Below are positions 35,505 through 43,429 of a stretch of 64,000 nt of DNA, in pieces. Numbering within the stretch: the stretch's first letter is position 1; every line of letters starts with the position of its first letter. This DNA is from Nostoc sp. NMS8 (GTDB lineage: Bacteria > Cyanobacteriota > Cyanobacteriia > Cyanobacteriales > Nostocaceae). The position numbers and the translations under genes are program-made. Under the pieces are notes generated by a model that did not search any database, was not told where the DNA came from, and saw only the letters and a program-made list of their open reading frames with translations. Location: the NCBI RefSeq assembly GCF_017115045.1, contig NZ_JABXKK010000096.1:1-64000 (forward strand), read 5' to 3'.

Positions 35505-36602
35505 ATGCCTATCGAGTTCATTGGAGCAATCCGCACAACACCAGTTTCGGAGTTAAATAGTATTCCTGGAACCCTAAACGAAGACATCATCGACAAAGAT
35601 TACCTTCGTGAATTTGCTCAAGCTCATGAGAAAAGTGATTTTGACCGAGTACTAGTTGCCTACCGTTCTAGTAGCCCTGATAGTTTTCTCGTGACTAGTT
35701 ATGCAGCTTCCGTAACCGAGCGATTGGGTTTTATGATTGCCCACCGACCGGGTTTTGTTGCTCCGACTTTAGCAGCCCGCACAGCAGCTACCCTCGACCA
35801 CTTCACCAACGGCCGCATAGCAGTACATATTATCACTGGTGGTAATGATGCTGACCAACAACGGGATGGTGACTGGCTAGATCATGACAATCGGTATCGT
35901 CGCACCGATGAGTACTTAGAAATTGTTCGCCGCATTTGGACAAGTGATACTCCTTTCGATTACGAAGGCGAATTTTACCACGTTAAAGATGCTTTCGCGG
36001 CAATCAAGCCACTGCAAAAGCCCCATATCCCGCTTTACTTTGGCGGCGCATCTGGCCCTGCTATCAACGTGGGAGCTAAACACAGTAATGTCTACGCCTT
36101 ATGGGGTGAGCCAATTGCCGGAGTCAAAGAGCGCATAGCTGAAGTAAATGCAGCCTTACCTCCTGGTCGTTCTATCCGCTTTAGTGTATCCCTACGACCG
36201 ATTCTTGGTGTCACCGAAAAACAGGCCTGGGAGAAAGCACACAATATTTTGGCGCGGATTCAAGAACTGCGGCAAGAGGTGAAAGTCGCTCCCTTAACTA
36301 GACCACAAGCCGTAGGGTCACAGCGTTTAGTAGACTTTGCGGCAAAAGGAGAAATTTATGATAAGCGTCTGTGGACACCAATAGCCGCAGCGACCGGTGC
36401 AGCAGGTAATACGACGGCTCTTGTGGGTACACCTGAGCAAGTTGCAGAAGCCTTACTCGATTACTACGATGCTGGTGTTACCACTCTATTAATCCGAGGC
36501 TTCGAGCCGCTACAAGATGCGATTGATTATGGAGAGGTGATTTCTTTGGTGCGTGCAGAAGTGGCACGGCGCGATCGCCAAGCGGTTTCTGTTGCGAACT
36601 AG
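35505..36602 (+). CDS. LLM-class FMN-dependent monooxygenase, SsuD-like
   Basis: A 365-residue luciferase-like TIM-barrel enzyme similar to alkanesulfonate monooxygenase SsuD, which uses FMNH2 and O2 to release sulfite from organosulfonates. Visible blocks are AHEKSDFDRVLVAYRSS, MIAHRPGFVAPTLAARTAAT, GRIAVHIITGGNDADQQRDG and PLYFGGASGPA. The start at 35505 is set by AGGAGAA 7 bases upstream; an earlier ATG is in repeat sequence. A LysR regulator and an SsuA-like binding protein follow, supporting a sulfonate role. The exact substrate is inferred. Confidence 0.87.
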   Translation: MPIEFIGAIRTTPVSELNSIPGTLNEDIIDKDYLREFAQAHEKSDFDRVLVAYRSSSPDSFLVTSYAASVTERLGFMIAHRPGFVAPTLAARTAATLDHFTNGRIAVHIITGGNDADQQRDGDWLDHDNRYRRTDEYLEIVRRIWTSDTPFDYEGEFYHVKDAFAAIKPLQKPHIPLYFGGASGPAINVGAKHSNVYALWGEPIAGVKERIAEVNAALPPGRSIRFSVSLRPILGVTEKQAWEKAHNILARIQELRQEVKVAPLTRPQAVGSQRLVDFAAKGEIYDKRLWTPIAAATGAAGNTTALVGTPEQVAEALLDYYDAGVTTLLIRGFEPLQDAIDYGEVISLVRAEVARRDRQAVSVAN

Positions 36603-36620
36603 TTATCATCTTACAAACAT

Positions 36621-37499
36621 CTACACCTCAGTCGTGCTGATGAAGCTGAGAAAAAGCTTCAGTTGTGGAGACTCAAACCCATCTAGCCAGACAGATGAAA
36701 TTTCCAGCTGCGGACGAGGAGGTAGCAGAGGGATAAATCGTAAGTCTTTGGTTGCAAATTTACTTAAAGTTCGTGTAGTTAAAAGTATTCCTGCACCAGA
36801 AGAGACTAATAACGGGCACTGCTGGTTAGGTTTCTTGTGAAATAGTTTAGGCTCAATTCCTCCGTCTCTTAACAGGGCAAGAAAACTGTCGTAGAACTGC
36901 GGATTATCCCTCCTGGGTTGAAAGATAAATGTCTCATCGTGGAGATCGGCAAAACGAATGAGTTTTTTCTTTCCCAACCGATGAGTCTTGGACATCAAAA
37001 TTCCAAAATCCTCTCGGTGAATCAATTGTGTCTGAACGCCATCGAGGTTGATCCTACCTTCAACAAAGGCAACCTCCAGTTTTCCCATAAGCAATCGCTT
37101 TAGTTGCTCTTGTGCGGATGCATCTTCAGCAATAATACGCATCTCTGGATAATGGAACCGAAATGCCGATAACATCGGCCCAAGAATACTGTGAAAAACT
37201 GGGGCAGAAAACCCTACGCGAAGTATACCTTCACTATTCTTGGCGGATTGACTAACCTGCTGTTTAAGTCGTTCAGCTTGATTGATTAAGTCTTTTGCTC
37301 CCTGGTAAAGGATTATTCCACTTCGAGTCAATTCAACTTTTGTTGTCGAGCGCTCAAACAACTGGACTCCTAACTGCGCCTCAAGTCGATGCACGAGTCT
37401 CGTCAAAGGTGGTTGTGTGAGATGCAATTTAGCCGCTGCTTTTCTAAAGTTTAGTTCTTCTGCAAGGACGAGGAAAGCGTTTAAGTCTCTCAATTCCAT
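36621..37499 (-). CDS. LysR-family transcriptional regulator
   Basis: A 292-residue LysR regulator. The N-terminal winged HTH spans residues 1-60 (LNFRKAAAKLHLTQPPLTRL), and the co-inducer domain is about 90-290 with ILRVGFSAPVFHSILGPML. It lies between the convergent LLM monooxygenase gene and the divergent substrate-binding protein gene, so it most likely controls one or both from the shared 37500-37844 region. The effector may be a sulfur compound, as for Cbl/CysB-type regulators; this is inference. Confidence 0.9.
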   Translation of the reverse strand: MELRDLNAFLVLAEELNFRKAAAKLHLTQPPLTRLVHRLEAQLGVQLFERSTTKVELTRSGIILYQGAKDLINQAERLKQQVSQSAKNSEGILRVGFSAPVFHSILGPMLSAFRFHYPEMRIIAEDASAQEQLKRLLMGKLEVAFVEGRINLDGVQTQLIHREDFGILMSKTHRLGKKKLIRFADLHDETFIFQPRRDNPQFYDSFLALLRDGGIEPKLFHKKPNQQCPLLVSSGAGILLTTRTLSKFATKDLRFIPLLPPRPQLEISSVWLDGFESPQLKLFLSFISTTEV

Positions 37500-37844
37500 A
37501 GAAATCGACAGAAATTGACTGATACCAAAATAGTATCAATTGCGATACTTTTTTTGAAATTCCCCTGTACTTTCTTTTGCCGTAGAATCTCTTTGAGAAC
37601 AAAAAAGGTATTACCAATTCAACTCAATAAATGAATTTGTGAGTAGCTAGTACCGCAAGGCGGAATTAAAAATTAAAAATTAAAAATGAATACAGCGTAA
37701 GCGTTTCATTGATTTGAAATGGGTGGTTTACTTCCGCCGTAGCGTACTAGGGCAGTTTTGATATTGTCTTAGCAATCTCTTGGATATGTATAGAAAGTTA
37801 ATTTTACTCAACCAAAATCACGGAAGCAGGGAATTGTAAGTAAT
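37500..37844. promoter_or_regulatory. Divergent regulatory region with dispersed repeat
   Basis: Shared between the LysR gene and the binding-protein gene, the usual place for LysR operator sites. TACCAAAATAGTATCAATTGCGATACT (37524-37550) contains ATAGTATCAATTGCGATAC, with near-palindromic GTATC/GATAC arms and a T-N11-A-like layout, about 25 bp before the LysR start. The repeat AAGCGTTTCATTGATTTGAA at 37693-37748 follows. Confidence 0.45.
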
Positions 37845-38882
37845 ATGTCTAATCAATATTTTCACAACCCAGTCACAAAGCACTCAATAATATCCAGACG
37901 CAATTTTTTCCATGCCTGTTATGGATTCATGGCTATATCTACAGCTTTAGCCAGCTGCAATACAAAAAATAGTAGTACCAAGTTAGTTAGACTTGGCTAT
38001 CAAAATTCTGGAGACCTCATCGCACACGAAAAGAAAGTGATGGAAAAGCGCTTGACTTCTCAGGGAGTTGGCGTGCAGTGGTCTTTATTTGTCTCCGGCC
38101 CTCCCTTACTAGAAGCCTTAGATGTAGGGAGCATAGACTTGGGGCCGACGGGAGAAACACCGCCAATTTTTGCCCAAGCATCTGGTAGCAACTTAGTGTA
38201 TCTGGCTAATATACCAGGGTTAACCGCAGAAGCCAAAGCGATCGTCGTCCCAAATGACTCTCCAATTCGCACGTTAGCGGATCTTAAAGACAAGAAAGTT
38301 GCTTATGCTAGGGGTACGGCTCTAACGTATTTCTTGGTAAAAGCACTTGAGGAAGTAGGGCTGAAATTAAGTGACATCAAATCTGTTAACTTAACAACTC
38401 CCGATGGACGTTCAGCATTTCTAAACAAGACTGTAGATGCTTTTGTAGCTTCAGATCCCGCTCTACTACAACTACAAAAGGAAAGTAATATTCGCACCCT
38501 ACGAGATGGTAAAGGCATTGATACGCCAGGGGGCTATTACTTGGCTTCTCGGGAGTTCGCTAAGAATAATCTCGATCTGCTCAAAGCGATTTTAGAAGAG
38601 TACTACAACGTTGGACAATGGACAAATAACAACAGGCGTGAAGCAGCACAAATTCTTGCACCGAAACTCAAGATAGATGTCCCAACAATGGAACTATTGC
38701 TAACAAGGCGCAACTTCGACATGAAACCGATTACTGAGGAAGTGATTAACGCTCAACAACAGGTTGCAGATTTGCTGTATCAGTTAAAGATTATTCCCAA
38801 ACAAGTGAATGTCAGGTTGGGCATCCTCACCCCCGAACAGTATGCAGCAATTACTCCCGATGCTGTCAGGAATAAAGTATAA
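37845..38882 (+). CDS. SsuA-like ABC transporter substrate-binding lipoprotein
   Basis: A 345-residue periplasmic binding protein of the aliphatic sulfonate/nitrate type. The N-terminus shows SRRNFFHACYGF, a possible Tat motif, followed by ALASC, a lipobox. The mature part has LVRLGYQNSGDL, GSIDLGPTGETPP, NDSPIRTLADLKDKKVA and TPDGRSAF blocks typical of SsuA. No SsuB ATPase or SsuC permease is in the window, so it must partner with components elsewhere. The SsuD-like enzyme and LysR gene alongside support organosulfur scavenging. Confidence 0.87.
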   Translation: MSNQYFHNPVTKHSIISRRNFFHACYGFMAISTALASCNTKNSSTKLVRLGYQNSGDLIAHEKKVMEKRLTSQGVGVQWSLFVSGPPLLEALDVGSIDLGPTGETPPIFAQASGSNLVYLANIPGLTAEAKAIVVPNDSPIRTLADLKDKKVAYARGTALTYFLVKALEEVGLKLSDIKSVNLTTPDGRSAFLNKTVDAFVASDPALLQLQKESNIRTLRDGKGIDTPGGYYLASREFAKNNLDLLKAILEEYYNVGQWTNNNRREAAQILAPKLKIDVPTMELLLTRRNFDMKPITEEVINAQQQVADLLYQLKIIPKQVNVRLGILTPEQYAAITPDAVRNKV

Positions 38883-38897
38883 AGTACATTGATCGAT

Positions 38898-39010
38898 CGA
38901 ATGGGGAATGGAGAGCCGCGAAGAAGCAAGGGAGCAGGGAGCAAGGGAAAAGAGTTTGAGTTTTCCCCTCCGCCCCCCGCACCCCGCCTCTCTGCCTCTT
39001 TTGAATGCCC
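38898..39010. repeat. Purine/pyrimidine-rich dispersed repeat
   Basis: AATGGGGAATGGAGAG, then AGGGAGCAGGGAGCAAGGG, then TTTTCCCCTCCGCCCCCCGC and GCCTCTCTGCCTCTTTTG. Another member of the family at 22503-22620. It lies between convergent genes and is non-coding. Confidence 0.65.
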
Positions 39011-39020
39011 AATGCCCAAA

Positions 39021-39356
39021 TTAGGAAACAGTCACAAGCGATGCCAATGCATCGGGTATTGCCTCAGAAGGAGCCTGGAATTCTCCAGTGATGACGTACT
39101 CTAAACGCAGTTTTAACCAAGTAATAAATTGGGGATTTGTAGAAATAATTGCTACGGCTGGTTGGGGACACTTCGCTTTTAGCTCCGTAAACTGCGGTGC
39201 TTCCAAGAAAGCTGGTTGCTCAACCAACCAAAAATCTATTTGTTTTTCTTGTTCGTGATAGTGACGGGTGCGTTCTTTGAGAACTTCGTGTATCGGTTCT
39301 TCTTGGAGAAGAAAGCGTTGACTAGCTAAAACGTAATAGTATGTTTGCATTTTCAT
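39021..39356 (-). CDS. ycf54: Ycf54/MgPME-cyclase complex family protein
   Basis: A 111-residue accessory factor of the oxygen-dependent Mg-protoporphyrin IX monomethyl ester cyclase in chlorophyll synthesis, conserved from cyanobacteria to plastids. The blocks TYYYVLASQRFLLQEEP, HEQEKQIDFWLVEQPAFLEAP and STNPQFITWLKLRLEYVITGEF match Ycf54 well and the length is typical. An ATG two codons downstream (39350) could also be the start. It is not linked to other chlorophyll genes here. Confidence 0.92.
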   Translation of the reverse strand: MKMQTYYYVLASQRFLLQEEPIHEVLKERTRHYHEQEKQIDFWLVEQPAFLEAPQFTELKAKCPQPAVAIISTNPQFITWLKLRLEYVITGEFQAPSEAIPDALASLVTVS

Positions 39357-39415
39357 CCTTTAGTTGCTATGTGAATAATTTCAGGGTACAGAGTGTAATA
39401 CTGTACCCTTATAAA

Positions 39416-40132
39416 CTAACTTTTCTGGGATTTCTTGAACCAAGAACTGAACGGACAAGCGCTTTTCTGGTTTTCAGCATGTGTCTTGCCACCAGATGTT
39501 AGCTTTTCCAAGAACAGATTATTGTCAAAGTAGTGTTCTAAGGAAATAACCTTCAAGTCATCGGTAACTTTTGCAATGCTCATGCCGATAATTTCTACTG
39601 TCTCTCCAGTAGGTGCATGACCTTTGTATTCTCCGTTAAAATGTCCCCAATGCCGCCATTTGAATGTGACATTTGGTGGCCCTGAGAAAACTTCCAGCAC
39701 TTCCCAAGGAAATCCTTGGGGAAATGTTGTGTGGAAGACTTTTGCCGATGATTCAAAGGTTTCTTCTGAAGCCTTGTAATGCTCTGAATCAGGCATAAAT
39801 AAATTGTAAGTACCTTGGGCTGATAAATCTGCTGCGGTGTACTCTACTCCGCCATTGGTACTGACGCGAAACTGTTCGTTAACAATAGATAACCACTGTT
39901 GCGGGTTAGCTTTGAAGGATACCTCCATCTCGAAGGTTCGCACCAAGTTTTGCACGATCGCTTCTAGTGTACCTTCAAGGTGATTGTAGATACTTTCTTT
40001 CGCGAGATTCTCTTTGGAACGGGAATAATCAGGCGGTGTCTGATAGCGCCACTCGACATCAGTGCTTTCTGCTATCACCCGATCTCGATCCTGTACCCAA
40101 AGCGGCAGGTTGTTAGATTGTGTTGCGCTCAT
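39416..40132 (-). CDS. SnoaL-like (NTF2-fold) protein
   Basis: About 238 residues from the ATG at 40132 (MSATQSNNLP); a longer frame to 40183 is less likely. The central region (about 70-215) has the cone-like NTF2/SnoaL pattern, with VNEQFRVSTNGGVEYTAADL, then WRHWGHFNGEYKGHAPTGETV and AKVTDDLKVISLEHYFDN. SnoaL-like proteins include polyketide cyclases and many with no known reaction, so no substrate is claimed. It has a C-terminal Cys/Phe/Lys tail (SACPFSSWFKKSQKS). Confidence 0.75.
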   Translation of the reverse strand: MSATQSNNLPLWVQDRDRVIAESTDVEWRYQTPPDYSRSKENLAKESIYNHLEGTLEAIVQNLVRTFEMEVSFKANPQQWLSIVNEQFRVSTNGGVEYTAADLSAQGTYNLFMPDSEHYKASEETFESSAKVFHTTFPQGFPWEVLEVFSGPPNVTFKWRHWGHFNGEYKGHAPTGETVEIIGMSIAKVTDDLKVISLEHYFDNNLFLEKLTSGGKTHAENQKSACPFSSWFKKSQKS

Positions 40133-40270
40133 AGAAGTTTTTGCTGAAGATTTGATCCCAATTTCTAGATTTCGCAGTGACAACCCTCTTTGGGAGATTG
40201 GGGATTGGGGACTGGGGACTGGGGACTGGGAGCAGAGGAGAATATTTAATAATCAATGCCTATTCCCCCT

Positions 40271-40387
40271 TATAGCTTCTTTCATCTCGCGGACTGCTGG
40301 TTCTATACCTTTACCCTTTCCCCTTTCCCCTTTCCCCTTTACCCTTTTATAGCTTCTTTCATCTCGCGGACTGCCCTTTCTATACCT
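40271..40387 (-). repeat. Duplicated 3' end of pdxJ separated by a CCCTTTC repeat
   Basis: The 40-bp segment at 40348-40387, inside the pdxJ end, is repeated at 40271-40310 with only three or four differences around the GGACTGC site. The 37 bp between consist mainly of CCCTTTC-type heptamer repeats (CTTTCCCCTTTCCCC). The outer copy would read AVREMKEAIRGNRH, which may be the ancestral C-terminus. Confidence 0.75.
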
Positions 40388-41055
40388 ACTAATGCTGCCC
40401 GACTGATGATGGTATGACCAATATTCAGTTCTTCCATGCCTAGAAGCGCAGCCACGGGATAGACGTTCCAATAGGTGAGTCCGTGTCCAGCGTTGACTCG
40501 CAATCCAGCTTGAATGGCTTGTTCACAACCTTTAGCTAATATGGCTAATTCTCGCTGGCGATTTGTTTCATTTTTAGCCTCAGCATATTGTCCGGTGTGC
40601 AATTCTATAAACTGCGCCTGTACCTTGACAGATGCTTCAATTTGTGCAGGCTCGGCGTCGATAAATAAACTAACTGGAATGCTAGCGCTTTGCAATTTAT
40701 CGACTATCTCACCTATTCTAGCAATTTGCCCGAAAATATCGAGTCCGCCTTCTGTTGTGACTTCTTCGCGCTTTTCGGGCACTAAAGTTACATAATCTGG
40801 TTTGATATCGAGAGCGATCGCTAGCATTTCTTCTGTAGCGGCCATTTCTAAATTAAGATGCGATCGCACTGTTTGCCGCAATATCCGCACATCCCTGTCT
40901 TGGATATGCCGCCGATCTTCGCGCAGATGTACCGTAATCCCATCTGCACCGCCTAGTTCTGCCAGCACAGCCGCCGCCACGGGATCTGGTTCTACCGTCC
41001 GCCGTGCTTGCCGGATGGTGGCAATGTGGTCAATGTTAACGCCAAGTGTAGGCAC
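40339..41055 (-). CDS. pdxJ: Pyridoxine 5'-phosphate synthase
   Basis: Condenses 1-deoxyxylulose-5-phosphate with aminoacetone-3-phosphate in vitamin B6 synthesis. The 238-residue TIM barrel shows TLGVNIDHIATIRQARRT at the N-terminus, GITVHLREDRRHIQDRDV, ELHTGQYAEA and NAGHGLTYWNV, with NIGHTIISRAALVG near the end, all standard PdxJ blocks. The extreme C-terminus (EAIKG) abuts a repeat insertion with a duplicated gene end, so the last residues probably differ from the ancestral ones without loss of function. Confidence 0.96.
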   Translation of the reverse strand: MPTLGVNIDHIATIRQARRTVEPDPVAAAVLAELGGADGITVHLREDRRHIQDRDVRILRQTVRSHLNLEMAATEEMLAIALDIKPDYVTLVPEKREEVTTEGGLDIFGQIARIGEIVDKLQSASIPVSLFIDAEPAQIEASVKVQAQFIELHTGQYAEAKNETNRQRELAILAKGCEQAIQAGLRVNAGHGLTYWNVYPVAALLGMEELNIGHTIISRAALVGIERAVREMKEAIKG

Positions 41056-41165
41056 CCCAAGTTTCTCCCAAATCCACAGTCCTCAGAACTTGATTTTACC
41101 GGAAATAGTGGGAGTTTTGCTTGAGAAATTCAAGACACATCACGCAGGTTAAGTGCAACGCCTAA

Positions 41166-41745
41166 AAGAAAACTGAGTTAGAAAAAGATGTCTTAGAAGG
41201 TACTCTCGCTTACCTTTCCCCGGAACAAACTGGGCGGATGAATCGCGGAATTAATTATCGCAGTGATTACTATTCCCTTTCTGAACCGTCGTCTCACAGC
41301 CACACTCAATCTACCAGAAATTGAGATCGTGAAGAAATACGGTGATTTATCCCTAGTAGAATGTTACGCAGGGAGCCTGAATCAGGTGTTTATGAATGTT
41401 CTGGTAAATGCAATCGATGCATTGCAAGAAGCTAGCCAAAAACGGAGTATTGAAGAACTTAAAACCAACCCTAATCAAATTAAGATCCAAACTCAAATTG
41501 ATAAATCAAGTAATTACGTGATGGTTCAAATTTACGATAATGGTATTGGGATGTGTGAGGATGTGAAGCATCGGGTATTTGACCACATATTTACTACAAA
41601 ACCAGTGGGCAAAGGAACCGGATGAGGAATGGCGATCGCCTATCAAATTGTTGTAAACAAACACGCAGGAACTATTGAAGTTGACTCTACCCCAGGATAT
41701 GGCACAGAGTTTACCATCTGTATTCCTTTAACAAGGAAAAATTAA
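41166..41745 (+). pseudogene. Remnant of a serine/threonine kinase-histidine kinase (HstK-type)
   Basis: Two fragments of one multidomain signalling protein. 41166-41281 in one frame reads ELEKDVLEGTLAYLSPEQTG, continuing RMNRGINYRSDYYSL, a Ser/Thr kinase activation segment. From about 41263 in another frame comes a histidine kinase ATPase domain: VECYAGSLNQVFMNVLVNAI (N box), IYDNGIGMCED (G1), then KGTG, an in-frame TGA at 41623 where Leu is expected, and GMAIAYQIVVNKHAG to a stop at 41743. Several thousand bases that normally join the two are deleted. It is clearly non-functional. Confidence 0.82.
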
Positions 41746-41889
41746 AAATTACTGATAAAAATATTTTTCCAAGCATTGATTTTGGCTAATTGCTAAACTC
41801 ATGCTCAGAGGCGATATACTTTAAGAAAGTTGATTTGGAAATTCCATCTCCTGTATATAATCATTGCTACATCAACTCTTTGAGGTGAT

Positions 41890-42528
41890 ATGCTTTTAAA
41901 ACTGCAACAAATTATTGTAAAACCTGGTCAACAAATGTTGCTCCAAGATATTAGTTGGCAGCAGTTAGAAAATATTTTAACAGAAATGGGAGAAAGGCGT
42001 GCAGCACGCATTTCTTATAGTAATGGTTGGTTAGAAATTATGGTTCCCCTACCAGAACACGAAAAAGATAAAGAATATATTGGTGATTTAGTCAAAATCT
42101 TGTTAGAAATACTCCAAATTGATTTTGAGCCTTTTGGTTCCACAACACTTAAAAATGAGCGATCGCAGCAAGCAGTAGAACCAGATACCAGTTTTTATAT
42201 TCAAAATCAAGCTGCTATAATTGGAAAAAATCGCATTGATTTAAATATAGATCCACCACCAGATTTAGCAATCGAAATTGATATTACTTCTCGCACTAGA
42301 TTTGAAAATTATGAAATTTTAGGAGTTCCTGAACTTTGGCGACATACACAACAAGGTTTAGAAATTTTCTTACTACAACAGAGAAAGTATATTAAATCTC
42401 AATCTAGTCCTAATTTTCCTAATATTCCCATTGTTGAATTAGTCAATGAGTATGTTCAGCAATGTTTAACAATTGGTAGAAGTCAAGCTATGCGTAATTT
42501 TCGAGATTGGGTCAAGAATAATTTATAA
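41890..42528 (+). CDS. Uma2 family endonuclease-like protein
   Basis: A 212-residue protein of the DUF820/Uma2 family, expanded in cyanobacteria, with a PD-(D/E)XK-like fold. Visible are SWQQLENILTEMGERRAARI, the acidic EPDTSFYI (probable first catalytic Asp) and PPPDLAIEIDITSRTRF (Asp and Glu, Lys position replaced by Asp/Thr), followed by ILGVPELWRH. Nuclease activity is predicted, but not proven for most members. It is directly followed in the same frame by the remains of a second Uma2 gene. Confidence 0.85.
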   Translation: MLLKLQQIIVKPGQQMLLQDISWQQLENILTEMGERRAARISYSNGWLEIMVPLPEHEKDKEYIGDLVKILLEILQIDFEPFGSTTLKNERSQQAVEPDTSFYIQNQAAIIGKNRIDLNIDPPPDLAIEIDITSRTRFENYEILGVPELWRHTQQGLEIFLLQQRKYIKSQSSPNFPNIPIVELVNEYVQQCLTIGRSQAMRNFRDWVKNNL

Positions 42529-43149
42529 GAAGAATTCAGAATTCAGAACTCAGGAGTCAGAATAGGCACCCAAGTTCGTAACCGTGATTTCCGAGGCCCA
42601 GATTTCTTTGCAGTGCTAAATGTTGACGGCAATAACTCAAGACAAGGCTGGGTAGTCTGGGAAGAAAATGGTCGTTATCCTGATGTAATCGTGGAATTAA
42701 TGTCACCATCTACAGCAGCAATAGACAAAGGTATTAAGAAAAATCTTTACGAACAAACTTTCCGTACCTCAGATTATTTTGTTTACGATCCCTTTGATCC
42801 TAATTCTTTGCAAGGGTGGCATTTAGATGATAATCAGCAGTATCAGCCTTTAACCCCAAATGATCGCGGATGGCTATGGTCTAAGCGTTTAGGTTTATGG
42901 TTGGGGACGATTGAGGGAACAATAGATAGAGAAACGGCAATATGGTTGCGGTTTTACGATGTGGCTGGCAATTTGGTTTTGTTACCAGAGGAAGCTGCAA
43001 TTGCACAAGCAAAAGCCGCAGTTGCACAGGTTGAAGTAGTAGTTGCACAGACAGAAGCAGCTGTTGCACAAGCAGAAGCCGCAGCTGCACAGGCGGCTCG
43101 TTTAGCGGCTAGATTAAGAAAATTAGGGGAAAATCCAGATATCTTGTGA
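42529..43149 (+). pseudogene. 5'-truncated second Uma2 family gene
   Basis: An open frame starting right after the previous stop reads through AATTCAGAATTCAGAACTCA-type repeat and then enters Uma2 sequence at GTQVRNRDFRGPDFF, missing the N-terminal ~60 residues. Conserved blocks follow: PDVIVELMSPSTAAID (catalytic-type Asp/Glu), FRTSDYFVYDPF. A C-terminal coiled coil of AxAQxEAAVAQ repeats (about 120-165) ends in RLRKLGENPDIL. A GTG at 42613 could start a shortened product, but the gene is likely dead. Confidence 0.7.
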
Positions 43150-43208
43150 TATATTTGGGCTTTTTTGATGAAAATTATAGATTGCAAAGTTCCGATAAGT
43201 CATCACAA

Positions 43209-43274
43209 AGACGCGATAAATCGCCGTCAAGACGAAAGGCTGATTATTGTAAAGACGGCGATTCATCGTGTCTC
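43209..43274. repeat. Palindromic element
   Basis: AGACGCGATAAATCGCCGTC (43209-43228) pairs with GACGGCGATTCATCGTGTCT (43254-43273) with two mismatches around a 25-bp loop. This is the typical form of a small dispersed hairpin element. It lies downstream of the Uma2 remnant and could terminate it. Confidence 0.65.
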
Positions 43275-43326
43275 TTGCCTTAACCGAACGTGAATTTAAT
43301 ATCTACACTAATTTGCTCAATCAAAA

Positions 43327-43415
43327 AACCTCTCCCTGGTTTTACTACGCAAAACCGTCCCTCTCCGACTCGGAGAGGGACAGAGTTGAACTAAAGTTCA
43401 AGGCAGGGAGAGGTT
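43327..43415. repeat. Nested inverted repeats
   Basis: The outer arms AACCTCTCCCTG (43327-43338) and CAGGGAGAGGTT (43404-43415) are perfectly complementary. The inner palindrome TCCCTCTCCGA / TCGGAGAGGGA (43358-43380) is also perfect. It is placed just beyond the stop of the minus-strand gene, so it may act as its terminator. Related CTCTCC sequence occurs at 28670-28705. Confidence 0.7.
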
Positions 43416-43429
43416 CTGTTGAACTCACG

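Noticed and set aside
38060..38518. Minus-strand open frames within the SsuA-like gene
   Set aside because: These are shadows of the strongly supported plus-strand gene.
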